DNA from: Corythucha ciliata
Lineage: Eukaryota > Arthropoda > Insecta > Hemiptera > Tingidae
Reading direction: 5' to 3'
NCBI GenBank assembly: GCA_038030265.1
Contig: CM075939.1
Coordinates: 16,659,253-16,723,252 of the forward strand
Length of the DNA stretch: 64,000 bases
The notes below the pieces were generated by a model. It saw only the letters and a list, made by a program, of their open reading frames with translations. It was not told the DNA's origin and searched no databases. The position numbers and the translations under genes were made by a program. This document shows positions 60,639-64,000 of the stretch, in pieces (the stretch's first letter is position 1; every line of letters starts with the position of its first letter).

Positions 60639-63523
60639 CCCATAAACACACTTCCATCGAATCGACATCGAATCGACATCGAATCAACGTCGATAGACGT
60701 TTTTTCGTTGATGAGGATAGTTCATCGTAGAATTGACGTCGATTTTGCCTCGGCACCGTAATGTTGATATATCAGCCATGATACGATATCGGTGCAACGA
60801 TGAGCTATCGATGTGTTTTATTCGACGTAAAATATTCGTTGAAATAAACTCAATGCAAATACGTTGTTTCATCGATCAAGATGCGACATCGATGTGACGT
60901 TGAGCTGTAGGCGTGTTTTATTCTACGTAGAATCGACATAGAATCTACGCTGAAGTCACTAAATATTGTTCCGACAGCTGTAGCCTGTCAGAAAAAGTAC
61001 ATTTCATTTATGTGACCGCATCCACTCAAACTTGAACATAATTTTGAATGGAATCAATAAATTTTAAATACAATTTAGGATGGTAAAAACCCCACACCCA
61101 TGGGTTCCGTTAAACAAATCGTGAATTGCACCAGCTACTCGACATTTCTTAAAAACATTGCTAAAAATAGATCCTTGATTGATTCTAATGTTTTATGCGA
61201 GCAATGGTCTTGTAGAAGAACCCTCTTCAAGAAAATCCAAATTTTGAAAAATAATGTGCAAGTTCCCTGTACTATATTGAGCTTCCTAAAACTAATGTTT
61301 TTTTAGATTACGTAAATTGCCAGATCGGTTACAATAGCTCAAAGTGTTAGTGGTATAGCACTTATATTCCAGTCAACGAATGCCTACAATGGGGGTCTAG
61401 ACGGAAAGTCAAAACGTACAAAAACTGACTGCGGTACGTTGTTTGGTGTGCCTAGAGGTATGACATATTAAAAGTCCTTGCCCCTAGTGATGGCGCAAGG
61501 GGTGGAGAGGGAGGGGCAAAGGTCTCTTATTTTGGTTTTATGACTTTATCTCGGAAGGGGTTGGTTTTTTACAGCATGTATGCGTACACAAAAGTATAGC
61601 TCACACAATTTCATACATATTTTATTCCTAGGGGTTTTTACCGTCTGTAACCGTTAGTAAGATATATGAATTCGGAACAAGTGATTTTCGAAAACAAACT
61701 TTTTTGCAACACATTTTATGGCAAAATTTTGCGGCCATCGTCTCTGATCTTAATTCCATCGAAAATAAAGTTCTTTAGAATTGAATTTCATTTAGAACTT
61801 GACGTGTTCCACCAAAAGGGGAGACATAACTCTCCAGGAGAAAAATGTGGAAAAATAAATTACTGTAGAAATACCAGTGGAGGTCTGAGATGGGGTCTAG
61901 TATGGACTCAGAAACAAGTGGCTCGGCGTACAGCTTTAGCTGATGCCTAATTGGCTACTAAAAAATACCGCTTTTGAGTGTACGTATAGTGGATAGGTAG
62001 TCTAATTCATTCATTATTTTTTGGCAGAGACTCCTCTTTTTTTCAGTAAAACTGAAATATCTCTCCTTCCAGCTGTTATTATGGTAATTTTGACGATAAA
62101 TCCTGAAAGAGGACACTTTTTTTCATTGTGGAACGCTCGCATCCAACGGCAAAAATCATCATAAGCCTTCTCAACGGAGGTTTAAAGTGGCGTTAAATAG
62201 CGTTCTTTATATTATTTTCGCTAAACTATCCATCGAAAATTTGGCAGAATAAGTTCATAACGGAAGGCGCCCATTTTTGCTAAGCGTCAGATGGATTCGT
62301 TTAGAATCCCTCCTACTATTTTTTTAATAGGCATCCCGGATTTCGATGAAATCGTTTTGACATTGAAAAAGTTAGGCACGCCTGTTCAATTTTGCATCGT
62401 TGTTCACGCGGTTTCCGCTATACGATACGATCGAGGAAAAACGTGCATGGGACCTTGAAGTGGCTTTTTTGTGGCCTTCAAATTGAGCCTAATAGACTGA
62501 TTAGTCAGCACTGATGGTTTTGGAGATATTTCAGTAAAACGAACAAAATGGCCCTCAAATCCAAACTCCAGCTCAAGCACTGGCAACACCCGACGTGAAA
62601 TTTTCGGGAAATTTTTACACAATGGAGGGAGGCGGGTCCGAAGGAGATCGCACCAAATATTTATCAGTTTTTCCAGTTTCCAGACTTCGGCCAATTTTAC
62701 GTCAGCTTTTAGTTTCCTTCTCCTATTTCTACCAAAAGACGAAGGGAAAATATAGTGGTGTGATAGTTTCTTGTGTAAAATTTTGTGCTCTTCAATTTTA
62801 GTCTGGAACACTTTTGCGTTAAAACAATTGGTTCAAGAATTATTTCGTGAGAACGATCGAAATGAAACGTCTACCAACAGCTGCTCCTTAACCCGACGCA
62901 GAATCGTAGGGAATTTTGTGTGCTGTGTTAGGGGAAGGATATCAAACAGTCTGCACCGAACGTTTTCCTGTTCTTTTGGGTGTTTGGGCCAAATCCTAAT
63001 TTTACTGTTCTATACCTACGTTTATCTTGCTAACGGTTTGAAATGGCCAAAAAACCATGGAATAATAAAAAGTAGAGACTTTTTTGAGCTTTAATTTTGT
63101 ATACGCATAAATGTTTTGAAAGACCAACCCCCACTAAGATATAGGCAAAAAACCATAAATGAGGACCTTTGACCCTTCCCCCTCCCCCTTTTCGCCAACC
63201 CTAGGTTCAAGGACTTTTAGTATGTTATACAACTAGGCATCCCAAACAACGTGGCACAGTCGGTTTTTGTACGTTTTGACTTTCCACCTAGAATCATTCA
63301 TTGACTGGACTAATAATGTATACCAATGCAAAGTGTCTGGGTTCGAATCCCGAATACATTTGTATTCATTTTATTTAATTCGTTCACTTTTCGACCCATC
63401 GACGTTGAATCAACGTAGAATCGCGGGACATTTTTGACGCGATGTCGACTCGATTTTTGATCGATCATCGACTCGATAAATGACGTTGATTCGATGTCGA
63501 TTCGATAGAAGTGTGTTTATGGG
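60639..63523. mobile_element. 2.9-kb inverted-repeat element inserted in the LINE, GCAC duplication
   Basis: The ends are CCCATAAACACACTTC and its complement GAAGTGTGTTTATGGG, followed inward by repeated ATCGAATCGACATCGA words. GCAC flanks both ends (60635-60638 and 63524-63527), and removing the element with one GCAC rejoins the LINE in frame. Inverted similarity extends well inside: 61374-61600 pairs with 63097-63303 (shared TTTTGTACGTTTTGACTTTCC on one strand, AAGGACTTTTA, CCAACCCC) and continues to about 61670 / 63010. The left arm contains two diverged copies of a ~105-bp block (near 60781 and 60885). No transposase-like frame was found. Four-bp duplications occur in several DNA transposon groups; the superfamily is unassigned. 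Confidence 0.8.
63335..63365 (+). other. tRNA B-box-like sequence in the right arm
   Basis: GGTTCGAATCCC with four of five T-stem pairs (CTGGG/CCCGA). No matching A-box or anticodon arm is convincing upstream, and the inverted left arm lacks the motif. Possibly a chance match or decayed tRNA-derived sequence. Confidence 0.2.
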
Positions 63524-63723
63524 GCACAGGACCTCAAGAAAGACGTATAACCTGGAATAGAACCCGTCATGTTGTCCTAGAAGTGCGTTTCCTGCAAAGC
63601 CATAACAATTGGATCGTACTGGTGGATAATTGATTTCAGTTCGTCCAAGCGTTTATGGTACCCTCTCAGATTCCATTGTAAAAAATAAGTGTAACATCCT
63701 TTATTTTCACTTGGATTATTCAT
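63524..63723 (-). pseudogene. I-like LINE ORF2 start: endonuclease amino-terminus
   Basis: Begins with ATG at 63723 (MNNPSENKG) and reads QWNLRGYHKRLDEL, then YDPIVMALQETHF, the first conserved blocks of an APE-type LINE endonuclease, including the catalytic glutamate of QE. A TAG stop interrupts at codon 49 (63577-63579). The frame continues to GYTSFLRS and reaches the element junction at codon 66. Without the inserted element it joins directly to ETGFRQGRST of the reverse transcriptase, so most of the endonuclease and the RT amino-terminus were already deleted. Confidence 0.8.
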
Positions 63724-63765
63724 AATTAAACACAATTTTTTGCTTTCTCATTTTCATTGTTCTTT

Positions 63766-64000
63766 TCATTTCCTTCGTCCACGTGCTCGCTGCTCCTTCC
63801 ACGAACCTCTCATCCTCCCCTTTTTCCATTCTTTTTTGCTTGAGTGTGAGGATTCAGTATCCTCACTATCCTCAGCTGCGTCAATATTCTCCTTTTCGGA
63901 GAACGGGGAATTCTCGGCCCCATTTTCAGGGACGATATTCTGGGCATCGTTCAAGACCTTCTCCTACTCACCCTGCATTCCCTGAATCTTGTTCTAATTG
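63766..64000 (-). pseudogene. I-like LINE ORF1, C-terminal fragment
   Basis: The minus strand shows an acidic stretch (ENIDAAEDSEDTESSHSS) followed by a basic tail (KKEWKKGRMRGSWKEQRARGRRK) ending 42 bp before the ORF2 ATG, the usual ORF1-ORF2 arrangement. The same frame has a stop just upstream (near 63965), so it is broken or frameshifted. The nucleocapsid-like zinc knuckles expected for this group lie outside the window or are lost. Confidence 0.5.

Noticed and set aside
63335..63365. Functional tRNA gene from the GGTTCGAATCCC box
   Set aside because: No credible A-box, D arm or anticodon arm upstream, and it lies inside an inverted-repeat arm whose partner lacks the motif.

Overview
This is an invertebrate-type nuclear DNA window in which I found no intact host gene. 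It is AT-rich, full of long A/T and purine or pyrimidine runs, and lacks any bacterial-style gene packing. The only protein-coding material I can recognise is decayed non-LTR retrotransposon (LINE) sequence. The LINE types (R1-like, I-like with RNase H, CR1/Jockey-like) and a possible TCAGT initiator suggest an arthropod or other invertebrate. I cannot name the species.

Layout. 1-8.4 kb: mostly unrecognised sequence with two degenerate minisatellite blocks and a 166-bp tandem duplication. 8.4-12.5 kb: about 30-bp degenerate arrays carrying an internally deleted R1-like LINE (minus strand) and an internally deleted CR1/Jockey-like LINE (plus strand). 15.0-17.0 kb: element E1, an array bracketed by inverted termini. 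18.4-18.8 kb: a foldback element. 21.9-24.6 kb: element F1 with a probable 8-bp target duplication, then another array type. 27.4-28.5 kb: an inverted E copy and a tRNA-Thr-like retropseudogene. 29.18-35.23 kb: element A1 carrying a nested element D, which holds a near-identical 1.45-kb duplication and an 83-bp array. 38.8-43.3 kb and 46.0-47.75 kb: more E and F copies. 47.96-53.66 kb: three nested elements, C containing B containing A2. 58.6-64.0 kb: an I-like LINE, internally deleted and then split by a 2.9-kb inverted-repeat element.

The main theme is non-autonomous inverted-repeat elements whose interiors are degenerate short tandem repeats. One group (E/F) has CAGnrGCGTA-type termini resembling hAT elements. 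Another (A) occurs twice, each time flanked by CTG. The nesting gives relative ages: C before B before A2; A1 before D; LINE deletion before the 2.9-kb insertion. Stretches between elements (about 5.6-8.4, 12.9-15.0, 20-21.9, 35.2-38.5, 43.3-45.4 and 53.7-58.5 kb) have no gene I can support and may be intergenic or intronic. All boundaries and homologies were read by eye; arrays and regional limits are approximate.
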